DNA of 64,000 nucleotides from Pyxicephalus adspersus (GCF_032062135.1 NC_092860.1:128790050-128854049), one strand, 5' to 3'; numbered from the stretch's first letter, positions 1 through 11,323 are shown. Notes: generated by a model not told the origin, from the letters alone. Made by a program: numbers and translations.

Positions 1-2034
1 CACAGAGCAAAAACAGTCTGTCATATTTTATTCCATTGCAATGAGAAACCATTGACTTCTGGATGTATACATTGCAAGCACGTACCCAAAGCTGTTTACA
101 AATGGCAGTATTTGCATTTTAATGTGTTGCAATAAATTTTTCTTGCATAAATCTGAATGTCATCTCATAACCCATTTTGACATAGTGCAAGCAAACAGAC
201 CAAAGAGAAAACAGCATCATATTTGTCCTCTGACTGCAGAAGGTAATGAGTTAATTTTCCACAGGAAAAAAAAATTAAAAATCAGGTGAATGAGCTTTGT
301 AATTTATATGGATGTGTCTCACTATAAGGTAAATATTATGCATGCAAACACTAAAAGATGGAACCGTCTATAGAAGTGCTTTTTGCTCAGTGTTCTAGTG
401 TTGAATAAATCCGCCTTCCCTTCTGCAACAATTTAATTTTTACTATGAAGCTAACTGATGCATCATAACTATTTGTGAGTGCTGGATTTTCATTACCTAT
501 ATTTGCTTTTGCAGAAGCTAATCCAGCCTACTTTAACTTACTGTAGCATGAAAAATACCTAGCATTCTTTAATATCCTTGCCTGGCCAATATGTCAATCA
601 CGTCACAGCCGCGCTATGCAAAAATATTTTCTCTGCAAATACTATAAGAGATGAAATAAACCAATTAAGCAAAAAGCTTATTGTTTCAGTTTGCATAAAA
701 CAAGGGGCAAATATTTAACACAATTACAATTAAGTACCAGGATAGTTTCCAAAATATGCTCACTATGGTAAATTCAAGTGAAAAATCCAATGCAAGTCCT
801 GATTAAAACCTAGCCAAGCAAAACACTGAAGATTACCTAGATTCCAATTAAATGTGACAAATGAATACTTGACAGGTTTCAATTCCAATTCTACACCTGT
901 CAGAATGATCCATTAATATTGTAGAAGAAATTACCAGAATTCAAATCCAAGCAATACAATTGGCATTATAGAGCGAGATTTATGGTTTCAAAGCTGTAAT
1001 CAGAGACTTGTCTCAATTGAACTGCAAAAGTTGTTTCATTCCACTCAAGGAGCAAATGTTAAATAAGTAGTTTGCACAAACAGACAGCTGTACAAGAAAT
1101 GGGAACCGTCTTGGTATGAAATTAGAAGTATGTGTTTTCCTGCTGCATTCTGAACTGAGAGCTAAAAGAAAATTTGGGAACTGATAATGTGATATCCAAC
1201 TATAGACTAATACAACAGGTTTTCAAACATTATAACACATGGTTGAATTTAATTAAATGTTTTTATCTGTTCAAGATTACAGCTAAACTCTAGGCAGATA
1301 TAAAATATACAACATTTTGTAACTGTTTAATTGTTAATAATTCACAAAATGAAATGCAAGCTATGTAAGTACATCAAATTGATTTGGTATTAACCCCTTG
1401 CAGCCTCTGCACAGCAGGGCAGAGGAAGAAGCAGCACAGGGAGATAATTGGTTTATGTGTTGACAAGAAGGATGTTTTCTTCTGAAAGGAGAAGTCTTCT
1501 CCTTTCACTCTCCAGTCAAAGACAGACCTGAATTTAGAGGAAGTGTGTTGCATAATGGGAACATCTTGCAACAGCCAAAAAGTACTGTGTGGCAAATTTA
1601 TGTATTGAAGGGGAATACTGCAGCTAAGTCTGGTTTGTTGTTTCATTGTTTAAATGTTTAGCTTGATATTTTGGCAGGTGTTAAAAAGGCATGGAATCTC
1701 ATAGTTTGACCTCTCACCAGATCCTACCACCTTGATAAATGTTTTTGATGTATGGAAAACAAATTCATCTCTGCACCACTTATTTCCTCTAAATCAAATT
1801 CCTGTACATGACTACAGCAACCAGGTCAGGTAACAGCAACTGGGACCCATACCCTTCACTTTCCCCCATCTGTAAGCTATGGCAGCTCTACAATGGGTGT
1901 AACTATAATAAAGCAGTTCATGAACATGAATTACTATGGGACCCAGCAGCACTTGGAGCATTGTATTTTCCACCTAGTAATGTATGTAATTAGCATTTGG
2001 CTAAATCAAAGATATATGTAAGTATATATATATG

Positions 2035-2075
<41 letters not shown>

Positions 2076-3191
2076 ATCAGAAAGTTACAAAGGAAGATAA
2101 AATTTGCTTTTGGGGTAGAAAGTAGAGAGGGAGCCTTCACATAAAAGTACACCTCTGAGCCCATTTTATCATACTCAATACAAAGTATTTGTGTTTTTCT
2201 GTCCATTTTAGCTGCTGTACACTTCCCTCAATCTGTGCCACAGGGCCTTCTCTTTTTTTCTGAATGGTTAAATGTGCATGGTCCCAAATGGATTACTAAA
2301 TGGAAAAACACAAAATGATAAATTGTACTTACACGCAAGAATGCTGAAAAGCAAGTTATTGTAAACTTCTGCAACTTTAATCTCAGGGAACACAGATTTT
2401 TTTTCTTTTCATAGTAATATTGCATGCAAGACTTGTTAGTGATGAAACAGATCTGAGCATCATTGGTGATAATTGAATAGTGTAACTTTTAACAAATAAG
2501 TGGTAATTAACACAGTTAGGTTGTAAAAAAAATAGTATCGCTGGATGCTGAAATATTTTAGCAACCATGAATATGACTGTCACTTAAACATAAATGAGTA
2601 CATAGAAGATGGTAGAACATTGTTTGAACAATCTTGTATACATTAGAACTTTGACTAGAACTGGATGCAGCTACAGCCATAAAAGTGCATATGGTGGCCA
2701 CCACAATCAGTTATTAATATGTTTCTGTTCTTGATCTCATTATTTATTGTACTGGAGATAGAGCATTTAGGTCTAGCAATGTGATGGCAACAGCAATAGA
2801 GATTTAGAATAGGAATTATATGTACAGACATTATTCATTTCTCTGCAAACATCCATCAAGCTGTTCCCACAGTTCTTGCATTGTTTTCTGTGTAACTGGG
2901 TGTGATGAACATCCTCTGAAATCTAAAATATTTACCTTAGGCTAATAAAATACTACAGAATCTTAGGCAAATGTACATTGTCAGCCTTCAGTCATACAGT
3001 TTTCCCAGTTTTATAAATAGTTATAAACAGCTTGGCACACCAAGTGCATAGATATGTAACCCCAGAGCCCCTTCTTATACTAATATCAGTCTACGTGCCC
3101 TTCATCATTGTTGTGTGAGTGGGGGGAGGATGACTGAGTATTACTCCAAAATCACTGGTGCCCAGGGCTGATGGCGTTGGGGCTGGACACA
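1..3191. other. Intronic DNA, no gene seen
   Basis: This AT-rich stretch has no recognisable exon on either strand. Short open frames near 1.4, 1.8, 2.2 and 2.5 kb have no protein-like composition or recognisable domain and are treated as chance. Apart from the (AT)n microsatellite listed separately I see no clear repeat. By position it belongs to the PCDH9 intron downstream of the exon at 10.6 kb. Confidence 0.6.
2009..2073. repeat. (AT)n microsatellite
   Basis: An interrupted TA-dinucleotide run ends in about 33 uninterrupted bases (2041-2073). It is preceded by short ATATGTA-type interruptions. Such tracts are typically length-polymorphic. No function is inferred. Confidence 0.95.
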
Positions 3192-3411
3192 TGAGTGATT
3201 TTTTAGAGCTCTTCAAGACTGGAGAAGATTGACTATCATCAGAAAACTTAGGTGATCCAGGAAATCTGGACTGGATTTCTTAAAAATCACTTGCTATTAG
3301 CTGGTAGATGCCTTAAATCCTGGACTAAATCTTTTCCAGTTTTGCTGGATCACCTACATTCTCACGTGATAGTCTATCTACTCCAGTCTTAGATAGCTTG
3401 AATAAATCAGG
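3192..3411. mobile_element. Foldback (long terminal inverted repeat) element, copy A
   Basis: The two halves are imperfect reverse complements of each other. The left half reads AGAGCTCTTCAAGACTGGAG, then a GGTGATCCAG block; the right half carries TGCTGGATCACC and ends with AATAAATCAGG. The centre contains TTGCTATTAGCTGG. Three more copies lie at 5541-5707, 51516-51735 and 62985-63205, so this is a dispersed family and not an isolated palindrome. It codes for nothing and is most likely a foldback MITE. No target duplication was identified with confidence. Confidence 0.85.
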
Positions 3412-4220
3412 TCCAATCTGTTTAAATCAGGAAGACATGTTCTTTTTATACACAGGTAAATCATGAAACCTAAAGACTAGGGAAACATAGCCTCTAAAAA
3501 TGCCTGAAAGCATGATTTTTCTATTCCCTACCAAAATAGATGCAGTGCAATCATTTTCAACCTAAACTCTTGCTAAATTCAGAAGAAATAAGTGCATTGT
3601 CAGGGCAGCATTAATGAGTTGATATGAGAAAGCAATGGGGATAAAATTCGATCATTCTTCTTTAATTAAGAATTGACAGTCCCTAATGAGATCATATTAA
3701 ACCATATTAGTTTAACTTCAGTAAGTTAATCCTTTCCATTACATTTTCAAGATTTTTCGGCATCAAATTTCATTGTCACCGAAAAGGAAAAAAAATTACC
3801 ATTGTGTTTCTCTTGGTCTGTTATGGCATGTTTCAAATAATCAATACCGTGCAGAAAAAAATGCAACATCTTTACTATTTTAAACAGTACGATTGATGAT
3901 GAATACATCATACTATTCATGAAAAATGTATGTAAAGAAGTGATTTTTTAATATCTTATTAAGTGTGACCTGAATGGGAAATTGAACTTCAACTCCCAAT
4001 ATGTCATTATTTTTACAGCTTCAGTGTTTTTTTTCCCTGCCATTAAATATATTATAACTTGCAAACCTAGCGGCATTTTCTATGCTTTATCTAGAGTGTG
4101 ACTCCTGAACCCGCAATTGAATCGGTCCCGGTGGTGGTTTGCTGGATGTCACTGCAGTTCACCTCTAGTAAACTACAGTAATTTGAACATTCGTTGTAAC
4201 ACGTCTTTCTATCTGCATTA

Positions 4221-4938
4221 TGATCATTTGCACAACGTTATATACCACAAACCACTTAACTTCACAGGCTGACCTGTCAAAAGGAAAAAAATAAGGGTAG
4301 AGGCTATTGGCAGAAAAAAAGTATATATTCTTGGAATTGTTAAATAGGATTGCACTTTTAAATGTGGCCTGCCATGCCTGTGGTAGCATTATGTCATGGC
4401 TCATTACTTTTGGACCTGATCATAAATTTCACCCTATAGCCTTTCATTGCCAAAGCTGTTTAAAACTTGGTTGGTTTCCAGGTACGCATTACAGTAGTGT
4501 GGTTTGATGGGTTTTAATTAAACCGAACACCCGCAGTGAAGTTTCCACAGTGCTGAATAATTTTACATACTTTTCCAATAAACCATGGAAGAATAAAATC
4601 ACAAAAAAGTGGATAATAGTTGAGTCGGGCTCATTTATTATGCCAGACGTAACATGAAACACGATGGCACGGCCTCATTATTAATGTAAATATAGTAATT
4701 TCATAAATTGGCAAAATGAATGACAGCATTCATTTTATTTATGCTCCAGGCAAAGAATTAGGAACAAGTGTTAAAATAAAAAAACTTTTTGAACTTTGCT
4801 ACCTGACAGGGTTTGAAATTCTGCTTAGTCAGTTTTGTGATCTATGGTTTCCATGTCAGATAGTTCAGTCCTGGAAGTTTCAATTCAGACTAAAATAATG
4901 TGATCATTTGCACAACGTTATATACCACAAACCACTTA
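4221..4938. repeat. Exact 38 bp direct repeats bounding a 642 bp segment
   Basis: Bases 4221-4258 and 4901-4938 are identical over 38 positions (starting TGATCATTTGCACAACG, ending ACCACTTA). The flanking bases differ. The enclosed segment (4259-4900) has no recognised transposon ends. The pair could be an unusually long target-site duplication, a partial segmental duplication, or filler DNA copied during break repair. Confidence 0.9.
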
Positions 4939-5033
4939 GGAAACAATCAAAAAATTAGTACTGGATAAGATGTGTTTAGGATTCCCCGATTCTGATGATG
5001 CTATCTGTGTTGGTTTGTGAACATATCTATTCA

Positions 5034-5153
5034 CTTCCTATCCCAGTAGGACATAGGAAGTAGGACGAGACCTCTTTCTAGGGACAACCCCTTTATTTCC
5101 TATCACAGTGACACTACAAGAAGTAGGAAATAGACTCTTTCTAGGGACAACAC
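5034..5153. repeat. Two-unit imperfect tandem duplication (~60 bp)
   Basis: Two adjacent units share the blocks TTCCTATC, GAAGTAGGA and CTCTTTCTAGGGACAAC, with scattered differences between them. Each unit also contains a small internal inverted repeat (TTCCTA / TAGGAA). Divergence suggests an old local duplication. Confidence 0.75.
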
Positions 5154-5540
5154 CTCCCAGGTTTTCAGTAGCATAAGCTTTTCTACTTAAAGATTATTTC
5201 TCGCATCCTGCTTATGTCAAACTTTTTGTATTTCCTTTCCAAAATATATCCACAATCTATTCCACAACCCTCTACATTCACTTGTGCCTATTCACACCTA
5301 TTCATTTTCTCCAATGATTAAATCTGTCTGAATCTCCTGAACTATATGTTCAACTTCAGGACACTTTAAAACAGAACTAAACTTAAGAAATAAAACTTGT
5401 GAGCAGGAGCTTCCTTTTTGCAGTAGGGTTAGGATGGATTATGTAAAGATGTTGGTGCTGGAGTAGGAGTAAGAAAAGGTGAGTTTAAAAACTGTTTACC
5501 TGGAATATTGCTTTAAAGTAAAAGGTGCAGAGTCTGTGGG

Positions 5541-5707
5541 CCTGGTTAATAAAGCTCTTCAAGGCTGGAGCAGGTACACTTTCATAAGTGAACCTGGGTG
5601 ATCCAGCAAACCTGGGGTAATTTTCTATTTATTAGCAATTTTTTTTTCAATCCTGGACTAGATCTATTTCAATCAGGTTCACTGATGAAAGTGTATCTTC
5701 TCAGGCC
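5541..5707. mobile_element. Foldback element, copy B (shortened right arm)
   Basis: This starts CCTGGTTAATAAAGCTCTTC and continues with the GGTGATCCAGCAAACCTGG block shared by the family. The right arm keeps GTTCACTGATGAAAGTGTAT but stops at TCTCAGGCC, lacking the terminal TTTAATAAATCAGG seen in other copies. It is otherwise the same foldback family as at 3.2, 51.5 and 63.0 kb. Confidence 0.85.
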
Positions 5708-6514
5708 CTATGAGTCAAAATGCAGTAACCCTTATCCATGTGAATCGGTCATAGTAAACTGAAATTGGATTGTCTGTTATGGTTACCTGCACCTTGTACA
5801 TCATAACTACATATTGGACTAGCTAAACAACCCCAAGAGACCGAGGAGGCTGTCTAACCGAATGTGCTTTAACAAAGGGCCGTTTGGCTATCCATGGCAA
5901 TCAAACAGATTGTATCTTTCATGTCTCTAATGCAATATGTTTCTTCTTCAAATGCTTTGATTCCGAGTCCTCGTATCACATGAGTGCACTGTCATTCTAG
6001 TGGCACTCAGAAAGGTCTGAAAATTACCCACTGATCACAAATTTACTTGGCAAACATACAAGCATTAGGGAACAATCAAAAAAACAATACGGTTTAAATT
6101 ATTTCACTCCCTCTCTTATAATATCACATTTCCCAGAAAGAACTAGATGTGTTTTAAATGACTTCATTCACACCAATGTGTTATTGTTATAAACATTAAA
6201 ATAAGTACGGCTGGATAATGTCTTTGTGGTTTCCTCTTTTTTTACAGACAATTCACATTTGCAGACCGTAAAGGTAAGGCAGTGACCTAAAAGTATGTTC
6301 ATGCAAATGTAATCTTAGCTATATTTTGAAGGTTTTGTATGATAATTACTAATTACCCCTGTATATTTACATGTTTACTACTGGTAAACCTTAATAAAAA
6401 TATTTTCCCAAACAAAAGGTAGGCAGTGGAATGAGCAATAATGAAGTCCACAGATTTCTGGCTACAATATACTTTATTTGTTTCCAATACTTTGCCAATC
6501 TGTGCTCCTTTGCA

Positions 6515-6558
6515 AGTCAATACCTTATATTAGTCAATACCTTATATTTATATTATTA

Positions 6559-6603
<45 letters not shown>

Positions 6604-6609
6604 ATGTGA
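6515..6609. repeat. 17 bp tandem duplicate followed by (AT)n
   Basis: AGTCAATACCTTATATT occurs twice back to back (6515-6531 and 6532-6548). After a short ATT-rich spacer there is a run of about 38 bases of TA dinucleotides grading into TGTGTATGTG. Confidence 0.9.
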
Positions 6610-7190
6610 GACCTTTACTTCATCACACTAGAGTCTATACATGCTGCAGTCCATTGTTTTACATTTAGAGAAATACATGTATGCAATCAGGGCCAGTTGA
6701 AGAATAATGTAAAATGCTTTCTTTTTTTTACATGAATGTTTTTTTTCATCTTTTTACTTCCCAGATTCTCCATTGGCCTTTGCTGTTAGAAATAAAAAAC
6801 AGCCAGGTACATTTCTGGGAATTGAACTTTTGGGTGTTATGACCTCGAGTATCACAGAATATTATAGATCTGACAGTGGTACAGGAGAGAGGCAGGTTTC
6901 CTGGATCACCCAAGTTTACTATGTAAACTATGCACTGAACAACTGAACACCATGCTCAGTTTACTCGCTGACTATAGGTTGTTTTACTGACTAGGGGTAT
7001 TGGACTAGATGGGGGTTACATTGTTGTTTTTTTTATTTTTTTGTCCTGACACCTGCTGGGTCCTATTGCTGGGTTTTCTAATTGTTTGCCCTGGCATAGA
7101 GGGGGCTTTGTTTGTGAATGTGAGGAGGGGGACAGGGACATATTTTGTGAAGATACACCTAATTATATAACCATGCCTTTTTTTGTGTGT

Positions 7191-7220
7191 GCGTGTGTGG
7201 GTGGGGGGCCGGGGGGTATC
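7191..7220 (+). other. G-rich tract
   Basis: GTGTGTGG runs into GGGTGGGGGGCCGGGGGG. The plus strand holds long guanine runs with one- and two-base spacers, compatible with a G-quadruplex when single-stranded. On the minus, PCDH9 transcript strand it is C-rich. No function is shown. Confidence 0.5.
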
Positions 7221-7870
7221 AGCATTGCTATCTCCCATTTTTTGTGTTAAGTGAAAACATATCTGTGTGAGCCTATCCCACACCTGAAATGACTGATTAT
7301 ATAGAGGAATTACTCTCAGGGAAATGCCATTTTCAAATGTGTGGAGTTTAGCTGTTTGCTATAACAGGTCAGAAATTCTGTCACTTTTTATTGCTATCTT
7401 GTCACTGTTGGGAAGATTTCCTTCATGTTTATTTGAAGGCTTGATGGATAAAATAGAAGGTGGATGTAAAACCTAAAAAATGGATCTAGTCAACAATAAA
7501 AAGTATTTTTCTAGTAAAAAGGTTAGGGACCTATGTGAGGATCATAACGCTTTCCGATGAGATTTCCCCTTTATTTCCTGATGTTTCTGTTCATGTGATG
7601 AGTGATAGAACAGAAAATAAAAAGAAGTTTCTAATTGGGATGAAGTTCCTTTCCAGTTAAACCCTATCATGGGTTTATAGCGAATAAGAAATAAAAGAAA
7701 GAGACGGGGTTTGGGGCCGTGGTTTTTGAAAACAGTAATTATGTATAGATTCATACATATTTAAACAAACATCATATGAAGTAACCCCAGCCCATTACAC
7801 CATGGGTTGGAGTTCAACACACTATACAATAAATCACTAGTGATTTATTAGATGCATTGTTAAGTCTTTT

Positions 7871-7910
7871 TACCCAACCCGTTTCGCCAGTATAGGCTTC
7901 CTCGGGGTAT
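7871..7910 (-). ncRNA. Decayed hammerhead-ribozyme-like motif (left arm)
   Basis: Read on the minus strand this copy has the layout of the right-arm motif: stem I TACCC/GGGTA, core, GCC/GGC stem II, GAAA. However, CTGAGGA has become CCGAGGA (U4 changed) and the palindromic ACGCGT of stem III has become ACGGGT. With a catalytic-core base changed it is probably inactive. Confidence 0.45.
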
Positions 7911-8334
7911 GTGGTAATGACTTTCTCAGTCTGTATGATGAATACAATATGGAGATAGTAGATTTACATTTGTGAGTTACATATTATTGATATAAGATTG
8001 TGTACTTTACATCATACCTAGATATATGAAATGAACATGAAAATTCTATATTGATTACATATATAGATATAGAGACATGTATTAGTGTTAATCTCAAAGT
8101 ATGTGTGCTTTGAGTGTTGGGGATGCTATTTTCATTGTACAAATAGTTTGTGCTTGAGGCATATAACATATGGCTATATTAATGTAACTTTTACCCTTTA
8201 AAAATTAAAAGTTACATTAATATAGCAGTATGTTATAAGTATACAATCCTTTATCAATATTATGTAACTCACGAATGTATATTTACTATCTCCATAGTGT
8301 TTTCATCATATAGGCCGAGAAAGTCATTACCACA

Positions 8335-8374
8335 TACCCCTGAGGAAGCCTATACTAGCGAAACGCGTTGGGTA
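8335..8374 (+). ncRNA. Hammerhead-ribozyme-like motif, best copy
   Basis: Seen in the sequence: stem I 5' strand TACCC (8335-8339), core CTGAGGA (8340-8346, fitting CUGANGA), short stem II GC/GC (8348-8349 with 8358-8359), GAAA (8360-8363), palindromic ACGCGT for a tiny stem III (8363-8368), T at the cleavage position (8369), and GGGTA closing stem I (8370-8374). Known: minimal hammerheads of Penelope-like elements and retrozymes have very short stem III and often act as dimers through a palindromic stem III. Departures: one extra A (8347) before stem II, and stem II is only two or three pairs. The motif recurs in this window. Activity is inferred and untested. Confidence 0.5.
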
Positions 8375-8573
8375 AAAAGACTTAACAATGCATCCAATAA
8401 ATCACTAGTGACTTAAAGTATAGTGTGTTGAGCGCCAACCCATGATGTAATGGGCTGGGGTATCTTTATGTGATGTTTGTTTAATTATGTATGAATCTAA
8501 GCATAAATACATAATTACTGTTTTCTGAAACCACAGCCGCAAACCATGTCTCTTTTTTTCATTTCTTATTCAC

Positions 8574-10495
8574 TATTAACATTTCTAGGGGTGGCCATAC
8601 CTTTATTTCCAGAAGTGAGAGATAGGAGGGACAACCTGCTTTTCCCATCATGGGTTCAACTTGAGCTTTAAATGTTCCTTATTTCTAAAACTTATGCAGA
8701 TATCTAAGCAGATGAACACTAGCCACCTTATGAATGTGTTAACAACCAAAGTTTTTGTATTTTACTTGAGCAGGGTATAGCGAACCCAGAACATTCATGA
8801 AACTCACAAGGGATCAAACCTGGGCAGATTCACCCATCATTAGTTCTAACTCTTCTCTGCTCTGCTCTATTCAAACCCAAAAATGTTCTGTTTTAATAAT
8901 GGTATCAGTTTTTTTAGTTCTTTAAGGTAAAGTAAATTGTGTTTTACATATACTTTGAGCAAGGGTTTTTCACGTGGTGTATATCATACCTGACAAAGTC
9001 TATAGCAGTATAAAAATCCATATAAAGTATAAGATATATTCATTATATAATACTTCCCAATAAATATAATCCTGATTGAATTTGTTCCCTCTAACCTTTC
9101 AGCCTCTCCCACATTTTTTCCATGCGACATGCTATTATCTGCCTGCAGAATTTGCCATAAGGAACTCTTGTATCACTCAGCAGGACCCCATGTCTGTGGA
9201 ATGTCCTTTCCATCTTTATCAGTCAAGCACCTTTTCTCTTCAGCTTCAAGGCTGTTCTCATGACTTGCCAATGTAACACAGCATTGCAGTCAATTCAAAG
9301 TACTCATTTACCATGACAACCTTCAACTACATCTATAAGTTCTCCCGCAGTACAAGCCACTTAAAAACTCTTCATTGTTGGATTTCTGTTTCTAATACTG
9401 ACTTCCATCTACAGTATGACGTTTTTATTATTCTCTTTGTAAGGGAATATCTTCCTGACATTATTACTTTCAGAGAAGTGTCACATATCTGATGGCAAGG
9501 ACAAGTAAATATATGCATTTCTTACAAAAACCTAATAAAATCCTGATCACAAAATATATTGACTAGTAATATGAAATGTCCATATCCATATATTTATTGA
9601 TGCAATATGAGAGCCATTTCATTTACAAGGCTGAACACAGCAGCATTTAATACAGAAAGCCACATACCATAAAAGCTCATTTGGTGCACATAAATCTACC
9701 AGTATATAGCAACACCACAATAGGTGTAAACCATGTATATTACAACACAATACATACATATCTCAGAATGCCAAGAATATGCAAATGTGCAATAAAACAT
9801 TTAAAGGCACAGAAAATGAAATTTACATGTATACTTATAGGTGAAACAAAATAACATACAGATAATAATGCAGTAAAATCTACATGTCAATCAAGTCCTG
9901 GCTAACAAAAGTAACAACTCATAAGAACTAAAGTGACTTAGAAAATTCTACTGCAACTCGTATTTGCTGGAATATTAATTTAGGTGGTCAACACTAAATT
10001 TGGAATCCATTAGCACACTTAACAGCTTATCTCAAGCAATTTTAAAATCACATACAGGTGATGTTTTAATGCTGCTAAATTGACTCCTTCGGGCAAAAGT
10101 TATCATTGAAATTTCACCTATGAGTAATCTTACAAATTGTTTCAGACAAGTAACTAAATGCCCCGATGACGTACTACATACTTCATATTGAAAATAATGG
10201 AGCCATCAGTTAAGGTCATTCCAGCACCTTATTGTTTAAGCTCCCTTTTATGAAAACTCGAGATTGGTCTATTGATTATTTTTGAAATCCTGACACATAT
10301 TTTTATATTATATTATATAGACTAGAAGTGATTTGTAAACCTTGTTGATAGCATGAGATTTGCTGCATTCCAGGGTGAATCTCAGAATGGTTTGCCTATG
10401 TCTAGGGTAAGTTTTGCATGGACTGTTAGATCCAAGCCATACAAAAGATCTAATTGTTGCTAATGAGCCTCTTTTTTATATATACACTAGATTTT
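8574..10495. other. Intronic DNA, no gene seen
   Basis: No exon-like or clearly repetitive structure is recognised here beyond short homopolymers and AT runs (for example TTATATTATATTATATAG near 10.3 kb). Short open frames such as that near 9.1 kb show no recognisable domain. The 1.9 kb immediately downstream of the PCDH9 exon appears to be ordinary intron. Confidence 0.6.
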
Positions 10496-10553
10496 TTTAA
10501 TCAGTTTTCATTTGTTTCAACTGCTTGCCTAGAGTACATGTGTATGTGTTTGC

Positions 10554-10560
10554 CCCTACC
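10554..10560 (-). promoter_or_regulatory. 5' splice site (donor) of the PCDH9 exon
   Basis: On the minus strand the exon ends GAAAATG and the intron starts GTAGGGG, so the intron's first base is 10559. The G at 10560 is the first base of a split codon (phase 1). The next PCDH9 residue is an aspartate (GAY), which fits a G left at the exon end. +5 is a G, as in the consensus. Confidence 0.85.
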
Positions 10561-10776
10561 ATTTTCCATATGCTCTGCCTCACCAACACTGCCATCCGGC
10601 GTAGTTCGCTCGTAGTTGTCTTCTGGGAGAGGTAGGGCACCCAGTCGTGGTCCAGATGAGCTCTTACTACTCGGCGTCTCCGATTCTTCCAATCCGCTGT
10701 CATAGCAACTCTGCAATGACCCCTGGTGAGGGTCCTGAGGTTGACTCACAACAGAAAACGTCACTCTACGAAATGG
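10560..10776 (-). CDS. PCDH9: Protocadherin-9 internal coding exon (cytoplasmic tail)
   Basis: This is a 217 nt internal exon: 72 complete codons plus one base. Delta-1 protocadherins are single-pass neuronal cell-adhesion receptors; this exon encodes part of the intracellular tail. It opens PFRRVTFSVVSQPQDPHQGS, includes YDSGLEESETPSSKSSSGPR, and closes ERTTPDGSVGEAEHMEN. RRVTF (exon residues 3-7) is the conserved CM3 motif of delta-1 protocadherins. It fits the RVxF protein-phosphatase-1 docking pattern and has been tied to PP1-alpha binding in relatives. The serine-rich block (about 35-45) is a likely phosphorylation region. PCDH11 has a similar tail, but the GALPLPEDNYER and GEAEHMEN wording matches PCDH9 better, from memory. 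The exon is intact, with no frameshift or stop, and its higher GC contrasts with the AT-rich surroundings. It is the only gene exon found; neighbouring exons lie outside the window. Confidence 0.92.
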
Positions 10777-10803
10777 CTGTAAGAGAAAAGATTCTGAATG
10801 TCA
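10777..10803 (-). promoter_or_regulatory. PCDH9: 3' splice site (acceptor) of the PCDH9 exon
   Basis: On the minus strand TCTTTTCTCTTACAG (10791-10777) is a strong polypyrimidine tract and AG. About 25 nt upstream of the exon is GTGAC (10804-10800), a plausible branch-point sequence. The exon begins exactly at the CCA proline codon, so the preceding intron is phase 0. Confidence 0.85.
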
Positions 10804-11016
10804 CTGGCAGTTATTAAGACAACTGTGTCAACTGCGTAGAACTTGAAAAAATAAAATAAACTATGATACACTATAGCAATGATTTGCATAAAAATAAAAA
10901 AAACTCACAAACTTTGTATACTGTTGAAAGAAAAGTGATTGCTGGTTGGTTTGCATCTTAAAAAGTAACATAATGACAGCAGATGCTTTTCTGTAACAGA
11001 CAGCATACTGTATATG

Positions 11017-11040
11017 AGTTTGTTTGTTTGTTTGTTTTTT
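11017..11040. repeat. (GTTT)n microsatellite
   Basis: A run of five to six GTTT units ends in a T homopolymer. It is a simple repeat with no inferred function. Confidence 0.85.
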
Positions 11041-11323
11041 TCAAGTAAAGGGTTTCGGGCAAGTTTAATGATACCTTCATACATATCATACATTCATACA
11101 ATACATACAAAAACAGTAGTCATTTTTTTTGCCTGTAAAATAGTGGTTATTCCTATTGAGTCGTAACGTAGAACATGGCTAATGGTATTTGTGATAAAAA
11201 AAATTGTGTTCAAAAGACCTGTATAGTTTTTATATTCTTAGGGTTTTATCTATTACCTTTTGACAAAAGAAGACATTTAGTTAAAAAAATATAGAGTTTT
11301 TAAATAAAATAAAGTGCATTGAG

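Larger units (their letters stand above)
7673..8580. mobile_element. ~0.9 kb inverted repeat of a hammerhead-bearing retroelement
   Basis: The left arm (from 7673) is an imperfect reverse complement of the right arm (to 8580). Matched blocks include GAATAAGAAAT/ATTTCTTATTC, the TTATGTATAGATTCATACAT block, the AATAAATCACTAGTGA block and the GTTACATAATATT block. At the axis is a perfect 21 bp stem (8173-8193 with 8206-8226) around a 12 nt loop. The left arm has roughly 150 bp (about 8010-8155) absent from the right arm. Each arm holds one hammerhead-like motif. The best reading is two head-to-head copies of a small Penelope-like or retrozyme-type element, or a foldback derived from one. No long open frame is present. 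Confidence 0.7.
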
